This document shows, piece by piece, positions 9,718-18,466 of a stretch of 23,780 nucleotides of DNA (its first letter is position 1; each line of letters begins with the position of its first letter). Source of the DNA: Glomus cerebriforme (lineage: Eukaryota > Glomeromycota > Glomeromycetes > Glomerales > Glomeraceae); NCBI GenBank assembly GCA_003550305.1, contig QKYT01000671.1, positions 39,266 to 63,045 on the forward strand, read 5' to 3'. Both the position numbers and the translations under genes were made by a program. The notes under the pieces are model-generated. The model did no database searches, was not told where the DNA came from, and saw nothing but the letters and a program-made list of their open reading frames with translations.

Positions 9718-10408
9718 AAAAATTTCTTTGAAAATAAATTTTTTTTTAAAAAAAAAAATCGATCAAGTTTTTTTTTTAAAAATAAATTTCACTACTTGAA
9801 TGAGAGATTCAATATGTCACAACTTCATATTTTAACGAAATTAATAAAATTATTTATTCATTAAATCCATTTTATTATTGATTATTAATTAATAATTGTT
9901 GTTAACTTTGTTATCAACAAAATTAAAAAAAAAATTACACACCTCTACTGATTGGGTGCAATGTGTTTGAATATGATTTGTTTATTTTCAACTTATTTTT
10001 TTTACATTTTAGCCTTTTCTTTTTTTTGTTATGAATTTTGGTACCATATGAAAATTAAAACGAAATATTGAAAAAAAACGGTATTTATATATTTAAAAAT
10101 ATTAAAAATATAAAATGAGTCAAAATTAACCAAACGGTACACCGTAGATTCGCATCATAAAATTTCTACATTTGGGAAATTATGCATGATTTTTTCTCAT
10201 ATACTGTATAGTATTAAGCAACACAAACTAACCAAATCAATCGAATAAAACTTATTGCAAAATATTGTGCGGCGTCAGTACGTGGTAAGATTATCCATTT
10301 AAATGATGTAATTAATAAATAATTTAATATGGTAATAATCGTTTATAATTTTGACGTATATTGAGTCATCAACAATAATAAATCACAAAAAAAAAGGAAT
10401 AAATTTTC
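9718..10408. other. A+T-rich spacer, no gene seen
   Basis: Contains homopolymer-rich stretches, one member of a dispersed 50-bp repeat (10081-10130) and no coding signal that I can support. Confidence 0.6.
10081..10130 (+). repeat. Dispersed A+T-rich repeat, copy 1 (core AATATAAAATGAGTCAAAA)
   Basis: Nearly identical over about 48 bases to 16864-16912 and, inverted, to 21842-21888. All share GTATTTATATA, a run of AAAAATATTAA and AATGAGTCAAA. The low divergence across copies suggests a mobile or gene-converted sequence rather than chance A+T richness. Confidence 0.65.
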
Positions 10409-10412
10409 AACA

Positions 10413-10420
10413 TATAAATA
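10413..10420 (+). promoter_or_regulatory. TATA-box-like site (TATAAATA) before a long pyrimidine tract
   Basis: TATAAATA is followed by about 60 bases rich in C and T (CTCTTCC, CTCTTCAC, GCTCTCTC), a convincing core-promoter arrangement for an A+T-rich fungus. No coding start follows, but splice-like signals begin within 300 bp (next entry), so it may drive a non-coding transcript. Confidence 0.35.
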
Positions 10421-10699
10421 CTCTTCCTTTTTATTTCTCTTCACTTTTTTATCACTTTGCTCTCTCTATTCACTTTACTTAATTGATTATTACATTAAAA
10501 ATGTAATATCATCAGTCTGACAATAAATAACATGAAAAACGGAATTTACAAATAATATTTATACATTATTTAGCTATAATTTTCAAGCAAAAAAAAAGAC
10601 TAATAGTTACTCTTGAACCTAGATATATTGCACATTACTAAATAAATCCACGATTTTGAATAATATTGATGCTTATTCTTTTTTTTAAAAAAATTACAG

Positions 10700-11171
10700 C
10701 TTTACTGTAATAAAATTAAATGAAGATTGCTTTCTATTAGGTAAGTTAAATCAGAATTTGCATAATCTTTATATAATTGTATTTCATTTTTTTTAGGATT
10801 CGCAAATTGATAAGTTATAGATTTCAAATGTGATTTTTAGTAGATAGGTAAGTATCACCCTATATTCTACCACTTAGGATAGTTTCTACCTTTACCCGAA
10901 AGTTACTAGTGGCGGTAGGGTAAAGGGGGCCTTCCACTAGGGCTGGTTGCAACTGTAGACGACCTTGGTTCGTTGGAAACGTGACGAACCCATAGCATAT
11001 GCCCATGTCTTCCGGCTGGTCATGAGGTTGCAGCTTATTNATGATTTAAATTAGATTAGTTTATTAGTTAAATTATCAATTGAAATTTTCTCATAGATCA
11101 TATATAATGAAAAGATATGATGAATTAAGGTGAGCAAATTTATTTTTGTTTTTTTTCCTTTGTTATTTTAG
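10700..11171 (+). ncRNA. Candidate spliced non-coding transcript (exon-like 10700-10740, 10797-10847, 11097-11129)
   Basis: Ordered consensus splice signals occur in the plus strand: acceptor TTACAG ending 10699; donor GTAAGT at 10741 with acceptor TTTTTTTTAG ending 10796 (a 56-bp intron); donor GTAAGTAT at 10848 with acceptor TCTCATAG ending 11096 (249 bp); donor GTGAGC at 11130 with acceptor TTATTTTAG ending 11171 (42 bp). The exon-like pieces contain stops in all frames, so a protein is unlikely. The large second intron would hold the GC-rich island. A promoter-like site lies at 10413. This is purely a pattern-based inference; A+T-rich DNA yields chance splice sites, though donors this close to consensus are less common. 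Confidence 0.3.
10860..11039. other. GC-rich foldable island, unidentified (possible structured RNA or SINE-like element)
   Basis: About 180 bp at roughly half G+C sits abruptly in DNA of about a quarter G+C. Visible inverted pairs are CCTTTACCC with GGGTAAAGG around 10889-10927, CTAGTGG with CCACTAG nearby (overlapping alternatives), and GGTTCGT with ACGAACC closing a 10-base loop around 10967-10990. GGTTCGT weakly resembles a pol III B box and TAGTGGCGGTAGG an A box; neither is a good match. The minus strand is open for about 60 codons with no recognisable motif, which is not remarkable at this composition. It is not tRNA, 5S, 18S or 28S rRNA as far as I can recognise. An ambiguous base sits exactly at its right edge (11040). 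Confidence 0.5.
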
Positions 11172-11974
11172 TAGTGTGCATTTATCTAGGCTAAAGAAAC
11201 TAAAATATATGTAAAGTTATCTTTTTTCTTTTAATTGATGTCTTTAATAATCAATAAAGTATCAAATAATAAGTAATCAATATATTTTTTATGAATTTAT
11301 TGTAAGAAAGATTTAAATTATGAATATTATAATTATTAGCTGTTTATGAAAATTAAACTAATGCTATATATTCAGAGTATATTGATGAAATAATCATTTC
11401 GAATTAGTCTAATTAATTGAATTATTCAATAATTTTTCAAGCTCTATTTACTAAATAACAACTTTGACTAATATATTAATTGCTATTTCTAAAAAGCTTG
11501 GATGTATAAATAAATTAACTTTCTTCGAATATCATTTTGCTCAGAAATTTGAAAGATAATCTTAATGTTAGCAATGATAATTTCACAATGTAGTCACTCA
11601 TTTAGATAAAAATCTATAAACATATATACAGCTGCATTACGTAACCTTATTAAACTTAATTGCTGTTATCATATATAGATATTTAGGTTCTGAACAAATC
11701 AGGTCAGGTAACTAATTGACCCAAATTTATTCTCTCTTTCTGCTATTAACTTGTTTTTGTTTGATTTTAGAGTGGCCATTTATTATATTTAATAACATTT
11801 TAATTATAAATTCAATTCTTAGAATATTATATTTTATAATTACTAGTACTATACATATAATTATCGTGCTCCGTATATTTAACATAATTGCCAATAAGTT
11901 GGTTGTTTTTGTTATTTTAAAATATCAATAAATAAGCTATTATTACTATTCAACGTGTCACACGATAATCATTA
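11172..11974. other. A+T-rich spacer, no gene seen
   Basis: A hydrophobic 71-codon frame at 11716-11931 begins with TTG and has the Ile/Leu/Phe-rich composition that A+T-rich DNA gives by chance. I do not support it as a gene. Confidence 0.55.
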
Positions 11975-12116
11975 TTGTGCTTGCTTTGATAAATATACAG
12001 ATATTGTTCCAACGCTGCAATCTGATTGGACGGATTTAGCCACTGCGTGACTAAATCTTATCCAATCATCATTTTCATTTGAACAATATCTGTGATATTA
12101 ATCGCCGCAAGCACAA
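11975..12116. mobile_element. Palindromic 142-bp MITE flanked by TA (Tc1/mariner or pogo-like)
   Basis: The terminal inverted repeats start TTGTGCTTGC and end GCAAGCACAA. Homology continues inward through CAGATATTGTTC and its complement GAACAATATCTG, and a second inner pair, GATTGGA..GGATTTAG with CTAAATCTTATCCAATC, surrounds a central CACTGCGTG. The whole element can fold into one long imperfect hairpin. It is flanked on both sides by TA (11973-11974 and 12117-12118), the target duplication of Tc1/mariner-type transposons. No coding capacity, so it would need a transposase in trans. Confidence 0.85.
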
Positions 12117-12699
12117 TAATTTATAAGTACTATACATATTTTTAATACTAATTATGTAATATAATTCTCATTATGACATAATATAGGTTCCATATGGTTT
12201 GGCAGTTATGGTACATGCCTAACACCGTAAACCATAATGCCATTGCCGTAAATTAATTTTAAACTTTTAATTTTTTAATTTTATAAAATACTATTTACCA
12301 AGACTTTTTTTAAATTGTTATTTTTTGGTTTTTTTGAAAAGTTACATAATTACATTTTTTTCTTTAGGAACCTTTGAACATGTGAATCAGCAGAAGACAA
12401 ATGATTTTTTAATTTATTTATCTTTTTTGATTTAGAAATATTGCATTCCTCTTCATTTTCTTTTATTTTTTAGAAACTGGTTCTTTACAATTAGTAAACC
12501 GGTCTAGATTTTGTAATCTTTTTAATAATTTTTATAAATTACATTAAATCTTTAAATTATCCTTTTTTATATCTTTATTGGTATAATAAATTGTAAGAGT
12601 ATGAACATTGATAGAAAGAATAAAATTATTCAACCATTAATCTTTTATTGTATGAAATTCCATTCTCAGCTGTTAACTATCCTTATTTTGTGAAATTTA
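12117..12699. other. A+T-rich spacer, no gene seen
   Basis: No coding or RNA feature recognised between the MITE and the F-box fragment. Confidence 0.5.
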
Positions 12700-12830
12700 T
12701 TCAAAGCTTAAGTATCCGTTTTGAGTGTAATCCTCCCAAAGAAAATTCAATTTCCTGTATATTTTGCAATTGTTTAATTAATCATCTTTGGTGTATAATT
12801 TCTGTCAGAATTTTATGGAAGAATATTTGA
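12700..12830 (+). pseudogene. F-box fragment
   Basis: The frame ending at the stop 12828-12830 reads CLINHLWCIISVRILWKNI. It aligns directly with CLLVNRLWCEVSVRIFWRN in the F-box of the pseudogene at 8406-9717, including the LWC and VRI-W positions. Upstream residues are weakly related and no LRR follows. The frame has no credible start Met. It is a dead F-box piece, with kinase and RTC4-like pieces following on the same strand. Confidence 0.6.
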
Positions 12831-13015
12831 AGGCTCCATATATGTAAATAGTACATTTCTCTTCAAGGAACAAACATTTCATAATTTTGTTAATTTTTTT
12901 TGGTCTTTATTTCATCAAATATTATAAGAATATTATGAGGACAAAAAAGTAATTCAAATTTTTCTTCAGTTCTATATTTAATAGCAAGTTTTGCACGAAT
13001 AGAAATAACAGCAGC
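12831..13015. other. Short spacer between gene fragments
   Basis: No recognisable feature; no continuation of the F-box or kinase families identified. Confidence 0.4.
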
Positions 13016-13240
13016 TTTAACAGTAAACTAGAATTACCTTCTATCTGTTTATCATATGAAACAAATTCTTAAGCTATTTATACAGATAGATTACTTGAAA
13101 AATTCAGATAATTATTAAGCATGGAATACTATACAGGTAATTAAATTTTTATTTCATTTGATAGAAATTTGAAAAATTGATATTTTTTAATTGAAAACTA
13201 ACAATATAACTTATTATTAATTTTTATAGATCTAAAAAAA
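13016..13240 (+). pseudogene. TKL kinase C-terminal tail fragment with its last intron
   Basis: The frame starting near 13016 reads LPSICLSYETNS, stop, AIYTDRLLEKF, stop, LLSMEYYTG. It corresponds to the tail of both kinases in this window (STNLSYETHSEAIYTSRLL to ISMEYSG). Even the intron is kept at the same place and phase: donor G|GTAATT at 13137, acceptor TTTATAG ending 13229, then ATCTAAAA, as in the paralogues. The catalytic domain is missing and two in-frame stops interrupt even this piece. Confidence 0.75.
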
Positions 13241-13742
13241 ACTAATAATAAATTTGACTTTGTATTGTTAATATTTGTTTTTCATTCAAAAACGTTTTCT
13301 GACATTATGATTTAAAATTCTACAACTAACTATACAAGAATTAAAATTTGCATCATGATTTTGTCAGAATACTTATGCAAGTTCGAACTCGATATACTGT
13401 TTGATAGACAGGCAAAGAATTTTAATTGAGTGAGTTGCTATACAATTGTCAAACATACTACTACATTCATCCAATAATTCCATTACTAGTTAAGAATTTT
13501 ACAAATAGATTACAGTAATTAGTTTGTCATATGATTCATATTATTTTGCGAAGATAAAAAGATGGAAATATGCTTATCAAAAATTTGCATTTAGTTATGG
13601 AAATAAAAATTTGGTAACAGCAATTCTAGTTGTTAAATAATAAACCGTCATGTAACTTTGTGATAAAAATTACCTAATCCACTTCCAAAGAAGTCAATTG
13701 ATTATTTAACAATGTTACAAAAAAAAAAGATATATTTTAGAT

Positions 13743-14267
13743 AAAATAATGGAAGCTGATCGATCAGAATTTTGTTTTAATGCATTATGCTGAAATTCAT
13801 ATAGTACCATTGGACATAAAGCTGCTATACATTAAATATTAATTTTGAAGATATTCCAAATCGTATTGTAAATATAAAGTTTCGAAATTTGCATTTAGTG
13901 TTTATATGATGTTGGTGGGAAGAATTGAAGAAAATAATTTTTATTCTTTTTTTTTTAATAGTACAATTAATGATATTTATTAATTTTCATTAATACCTAT
14001 AATTTTTAAAGCCCGGATACTATAATTCTAAGGGTGAAATAATTATTGCTACAGTTTTAACCAATTTGATTATAAAAACAAAGCTTCTTACATTTGAAGT
14101 AAGCCACCCTTTGGAGACAATTGATTATCTACATGAAATATTGGTTCCAGAAGTAATATTTATATTAATAATTCAAAGATTTTGATGGAAAGTTGGCATT
14201 AGAAGAGGCCAGAAATATTATGAAGAATAGTGTAGATTTTGGCGCATATATACTGTACAGTATATAA
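13743..14267 (+). pseudogene. RTC4-like (restriction of telomere capping 4-like) domain protein, decayed
   Basis: Three collinear pieces in shifting frames resemble the RTC4-like C-terminal domain, a family expanded in Rhizophagus. First, SEFCFN near 13765 followed in another frame by MHYAEIHIVPLDIKA (Cys/His motif region) and NFEDIPNRIVNIKF near 13840-13882. Second, from 14012, PGYYNSKGEIIIATVLTNL, the usual PGYYG..G start of the core, through DYLHEILVPEVIFILI, the VLVPE..VRLI motif, to a stop at 14183. Third, one base shifted from 14184, DGKLALEEARNIMKNS and VDFGAY, the EAR.IM..S..FG motif, ending at 14267. Yeast RTC4 was named from a telomere-capping phenotype; the molecular role of the fungal family is not known to me. 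At least two frameshifts, so not functional as it stands. Confidence 0.65.
14247..14266. repeat. Perfect 20-bp palindrome
   Basis: TATATACTGTACAGTATATA is its own reverse complement. It lies at the end of the RTC4-like remnant. It could be a dyad-type protein-binding site or chance; the central ACTGTACAGT is not simple A+T repeat. Confidence 0.9.
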
Positions 14268-15600
14268 CAGATAATGATTAAATTTTTTACGATAATAAAA
14301 TTTTTTATTACTTTTGACTAAAATTAAAGAAACTCCAATATGGTTTAAACTATTATAAATATGTCTGACAACACTTTTATTATTAAACATACATGACATA
14401 AAAATTACACATTAAGAATAATAAACAAATATTTCTTCGATTAAATGACAACGACTGCTTACAAACACGCTAAGGCAAGTCACACAAATTAATTTTCATC
14501 CAATAAAATTCGTTTGGATCTTATACACCCCGGTTTACGTTAAGGTCTACATCCCTACCTTAATTCTCCAATCTAATATATTACACGTGATCAATTAATG
14601 TGATTAAACTAAAAAGAAAAATCTCTTTTGATTTTTTTTATATACAATATCATCTCTTATTACAGTTAAATTGTTTAACCTTCAAATGTTGTAAGAAAGA
14701 TAATACATTTTATATATATTTTATTTTAAATGTCAAACACAATAAAAAGCATACAAATATACTGACTGTATTTAAAATCATAAAAAAGTATTACAATGAG
14801 GTTCATTTAATATAAAATTAATTCTATGAGGAGTAACAAGCTTGTGAATGTAAATATAGTGTTTAATTTTTAAGTCACTTTTATAAAAAAATCTCATTTG
14901 GTGGATTAAGATTATTATTATATCGCAAACTGATGTATTTCTTTAAAAATTCTTCCAATATACTGTACTGACCATTTTGCCAATTATTCTTTCAAGTCTA
15001 TTTGCAAACACAAAGTATGATATATAACATTCACTTGATATATTAAAAGTATATAATATAATCTTACTGATATAATCATTTGATATTCATATTTAAACAA
15101 TTTAATTTTGGTTTTTCTTTATTAATTATTCACTTTAATAAATATAATAAGTTTATTAAAATTACATAAATTATAAAAAAAATAGTCAAAAAAATTTTTT
15201 TTTAAATTGTAAAAATTGGTCTCTTACTAAATAATAAACTAAAAATTAATATTATAACTATTTTGTATGTCTTCTAAAATAATAATTAATTGTATTTTAT
15301 TTATCATATATCTATTACTAATTGATCAATTCAGATTTTTGTTGTTATACCCTTTCTTTGTTGTCCTTTATCCCACCCATACACCCGTATAATGTTCTAT
15401 TTGTCTTACACCATATGATTTTGACTATTTGTTTATCATCAATTTACTCTTGTATTTGTTTACTTTGATTTATTATTATTTCTCCTTTTGTTCATAATTC
15501 AAATTTTTTTTGAATTCACTTTAGACTTTGATATAAACATCTGAATCTCCTTTTATTTTTATTTCATCGATTTATTGTATGTTGGCTTATTCTTTTTGCT
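14268..15600. other. Spacer without recognised gene, pyrimidine-rich towards its right end
   Basis: Two short frames (14199-14399 minus, and 14600-14815 plus starting with GTG) show no motif and look spurious. The section 15330-15600 is markedly pyrimidine-rich on the plus strand and leads into the rRNA fragment. Confidence 0.5.
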
Positions 15601-15610
15601 ATGACTTTCC

Positions 15611-15690
15611 GTGCCCTTTCTGTCAATTCCTTTAAGTTTCAGTCTTGCGATCATACTCCCCCTGGAATCCAAACACCTTTTCTTTCAATT
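15611..15690 (-). pseudogene. Fragment of 18S rRNA gene, mutated
   Basis: The minus strand contains the near-universal eukaryotic small-subunit segment around the 3' part of the 570-1150 domain: TTTGGATTCCAGGGGGAGTA, TGATCGCAAGACTGAAACTT, then AAAGGAATTGACAGAAAGGG. The intact nuclear gene has GGTTC, GGTCGCAAGGCTG and GACGGAAGGGCAC here. The eukaryotic form (CTTAAAGGAATTGA rather than the bacterial/mitochondrial CTCAAATGAATTGA) marks it as nuclear 18S. Nearly all differences are G to A on the rRNA strand, plus one inserted A. Only about 65-80 bp is recognisable, so it is a dead insertion and not a functional rRNA. A plus-strand frame across it (15645-15857) is not a gene. Confidence 0.85.
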
Positions 15691-16060
15691 CACATAGTTT
15701 TAAATTTCTAAGTATTGGTTGTAAAGGAGCAATTGTTAATGGTGAAAAAATAGTAGATAAACTTTGTCTAATCCACCTTCTATATGAATTCTTCAGTAAT
15801 TTTGTCATTCACCATTATGTTATTTGTTCCGTTATTAAAAATGTTCATCATTGTTAACTATCTTTTCTTCTTGGTGTCTTTTTCATCAACTGTTTCTGGC
15901 TGAGTTATATAGCTTTGTTTATGTCCATAAAATGCATCCAAATTTCTCTTTTAAAATCATTAACCTCCATTTTCTCCAGGTCTGGATAGGTGTTTGTATT
16001 ACATGAGCTCATAAATAAAGTAATCAATAAATATATAAGGAAATGGAATATGAATTCTAG
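15691..16060. other. Unidentified spacer next to the rRNA fragment
   Basis: Slightly less A+T-rich than average. The minus strand has broken open stretches (for example PLTIAPLQPILRNLKLCEL near the rRNA fragment and DFKREIWMHFMDINKAI near 15910-15970) that might be remnants of an unknown gene or transposon. I cannot identify it. Confidence 0.35.
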
Positions 16061-16061
16061 T

Positions 16062-16290
16062 CTAAACCAAACCAGCCAGAACTGACCGGTCTTTCCTTGC
16101 CTGATACGAAGAAGACCTCTATATACAGTATAAGGAAGAGAAGAGGAAGTTTAAAGGAATTTAAAAAAAATACCAAACCCGCCAGATAGAAGATACTCAA
16201 CTAACTGACTGGTATTACTGGTTTCCTTGCCTGATAGAGGAAGACCTCATATACAGTATAAGGAAGATAATAAGAAGTTTACTAAGGGAA
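16062..16290. repeat. Two-copy tandem duplication, period about 130 bp
   Basis: The text TTTCCTTGCCTGATA recurs at 16092 and 16222, preceded in both copies by an ACCAAAC-C-GCCAG and CTGAC-GGT element. It is followed by GAAGACCTC, ATATACAGTATAAGGAAGA and AGAAGTTTA-type text. Copies differ by small indels. No coding capacity recognised. Confidence 0.7.
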
Positions 16291-17900
16291 TAGTTGAGTA
16301 GTTGTTAAAAGGGATAGAGAGAAAATAAACTTATAATAATCAGTTTGANAATATAATAATACCCAATCACATAAATTTAATATAAATATTTGATCTCTTT
16401 CTAAAAAAATTAAAGAGAACCCATATAAGTTTTTAAATATTAAACCAAATCATTAAATATATAAATAAAAGTTATTTCTTACCATTATAAACGATTAAAC
16501 CATTTTGGAGATAACTTGAAATTAAATTTAATACTTTTTCCAAAAAATATTTTAATTGAGTTAACGTTTCATATTGAATTTTGTTTTGAATCTCGATATT
16601 TTTCTACTCCATTAAACTCTAACCGCTAAAAAAGAAAGAAAAAAAAACATAAATTATTGAATTGTATAAAATTGATTTTAAAATATCTTAAAACATACCA
16701 AAGTGTTATTATAAAGATGCATAAGAATCCTCAATTTATTTAATGGAGTATGATGGTATAACTAACTTTTAATTTCTTAATTAATTCAGTCATCGATGTT
16801 AATCCATCTTAAAGGTTAATATATTTAATATGATAATTAAAAAAATAATATGGAATTTTGGGGGTATTTATATAATTAAAAATATTAAGAATATAAAATG
16901 AGTCAAAATTATCAATAATACAATAATAAATTACATTACGCAAAATTCCGATTATCAGTTATAGTTTGTTAATGACTCATGATTTCTTTTTAATACTCTA
17001 ATTGATAAATTATGCATGATAAAAAGGCTTAATTAAAAAAATTGATTAACCAAATATGGAATTTAATTTGCCACGTAATATATTAGAAACATGACTTCTT
17101 TTTGATTGTATGTTACAAAAAAAATATACCCAACCGACTTGGGAATCAAACTTGGGAACAATACTATGTCCAAAATTTAACCATACCCAATGTTTGACGT
17201 CTCAAACTACCATCTAAGACTGAAGGTTTCCAAAGTTTGGGATATGGTAGAATTTGGGCTACAAAATATCCATATTTTAATTTTTTATTCCTTTTTTTAA
17301 ATAAATGAAAATAGTGTATAACCAAATTAGTATTATCATGTTTAATATTATAAGAAGCAGAAAAATATTGAAGAACTTTATATGAGGACTATACTGACAA
17401 CTATATGTTATAAAAATAAAGTTCAAATTCGAAATTGTTATTGGTATTAAAGATTTAAAGTTAAAAAAGATTAATTTCTACTTTCTCCGCTTTTAATTTT
17501 AATAAATCTTTTCTAGTTCTTATTAAATCGTGATTTATTTATACTTAAAAGTGATTTAATAGAAAAAACAAATGGACCTAAATAGTTTGTAATTAAAATG
17601 GAGTCTATATTTGTACTTAAGTGTTAATTAGTGTATTGGCGAAAATCTTTAGATGATAGTACCGCCTACGAAAAGGCTGAAATCAGCTATTGAGACAGTA
17701 AAAAGTATGGAAATAATGGTGCTAAAAAAGATTACATGCTAGAACATGTAATAATTAATAATATAATAATTTTATATTTACTTAAAATAAATAAACAATT
17801 TCGATACAATTCAAACAATTTATTTCAAACTTTATGTCATAAAATAAACTGGAAATTTCTCTATTATTAAATATATATTACTGTACATTTATTTTTGAAG
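16291..17900. other. A+T-rich spacer with a dispersed repeat copy
   Basis: No gene recognised. A slightly GC-richer stretch at 17130-17260 has repeated ACTTGGGAA text, a GTTTGA/TCAAAC hairpin and an imperfect ACCATACCCAA with TTTGGGATATGGT pairing, possibly an old MITE. An ambiguous base lies at 16349. Confidence 0.45.
16864..16912 (+). repeat. Dispersed A+T-rich repeat, copy 2
   Basis: Matches 10081-10130 with only a few differences over about 48 bases (GTATTTATATA, AAAAATATTAAGAATA, AATGAGTCAAAATTA). Just downstream, GACTCATGATTTCTT (about 16974-16988) also recurs at about 21507-21521. Confidence 0.65.
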
Positions 17901-18028
17901 CGCTATGAATGTTGGGTTTCTGCCAATCATCTAGGATTATGTGTAAATTTTCATGAATTTTATGATCCAGATCGAATGATAAAATTAATATTGGTCATTC
18001 ACAAAATCAAATATTTAATCAATAGTAG

Positions 18029-18208
18029 AATTTACGTAATAATATAAAGGATCGAGAAGCAGATAAATTTAATGTAAAAAAATCATCTTTATCAGTTAAT
18101 TCTAAACTTACATATATTATACATCCTCAAGCTATTAACACAATTAGATTATTGAATTTTAATAATTTACCTGAACCAAAAATGCATATAATAATAAATA
18201 GTTTTTAA
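18029..18208 (+). pseudogene. TKL kinase C-terminal tail fragment
   Basis: An open frame of 59 codons reads LRNNIKDREADKFN, then KLTYIIHPQAINTIRLLNF and NNLPEPK before a stop at 18206. It matches the tail of the kinases in this window (FKQIKEADE..., YETHSEAIYTSRLL, NFNNLPEPKN). No kinase motif is found upstream, where the sequence is unrelated, and the tail ends early after PEPK. A third dispersed kinase tail on the plus strand, more diverged than the two genes at 1-7400. Confidence 0.7.
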
Positions 18209-18316
18209 TTACTTGAATATACTTATTTATGATTTGCCTTTGTTTTAAAATAATGTAATATTTGTTAATTCTCTACCTTATAGTTATAGAATCTGTCCAA
18301 TTCTTAAGTATCTTAG

Positions 18317-18466
18317 TCTAATACTTATGAATTACGATATTTTAGGATTAGAAAATTATTAATCAACTGTCAATATTTAAATGAATTAAATATTGTTAAT
18401 AGTATTGATAAATTGTTTGATCTAATACTATTTCAATTTCTGGATTTAAATTCACAACCAAGTTAA
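18317..18466 (+). pseudogene. Possible leucine-rich-repeat remnant of an F-box/LRR protein
   Basis: An open frame of 49 codons reads ELRYFRIRKLLINCQYLNEL then NIVNSIDKLFDLIL. The spacing of Leu/Ile and the NCQYLNEL motif resemble an LRR unit of the F-box family seen at 8406-9717. No F-box or start lies nearby. Assignment is weak. Confidence 0.3.

Noticed and set aside
10841..10860. Minus strand reads ATACTTACCT, as at the 5' end of U1 snRNA
   Set aside because: The match stops after 10 bases. It is simply the complement of a strong 5' splice site.
11716..11931. 71-codon hydrophobic frame that could be a membrane peptide
   Set aside because: It begins with TTG, and Ile/Leu/Phe richness is what T-rich DNA encodes by chance; no supporting signals.
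13378..13395. GTTCGAACTC, similar to a tRNA B box
   Set aside because: No cloverleaf, anticodon stem or A box can be arranged around it; the site is just a short palindrome.
14199..14399. 66-codon minus-strand frame
   Set aside because: Overlaps the RTC4-like remnant on the opposite strand and has no motif.
14600..14815. 71-codon plus-strand frame
   Set aside because: Begins with GTG, Lys/Ile-rich, no motif or splice context.
15645..15857. 70-codon frame beginning MRSYSPWNPN
   Set aside because: Its first part is the antisense of the 18S rRNA fragment, so the frame is incidental.
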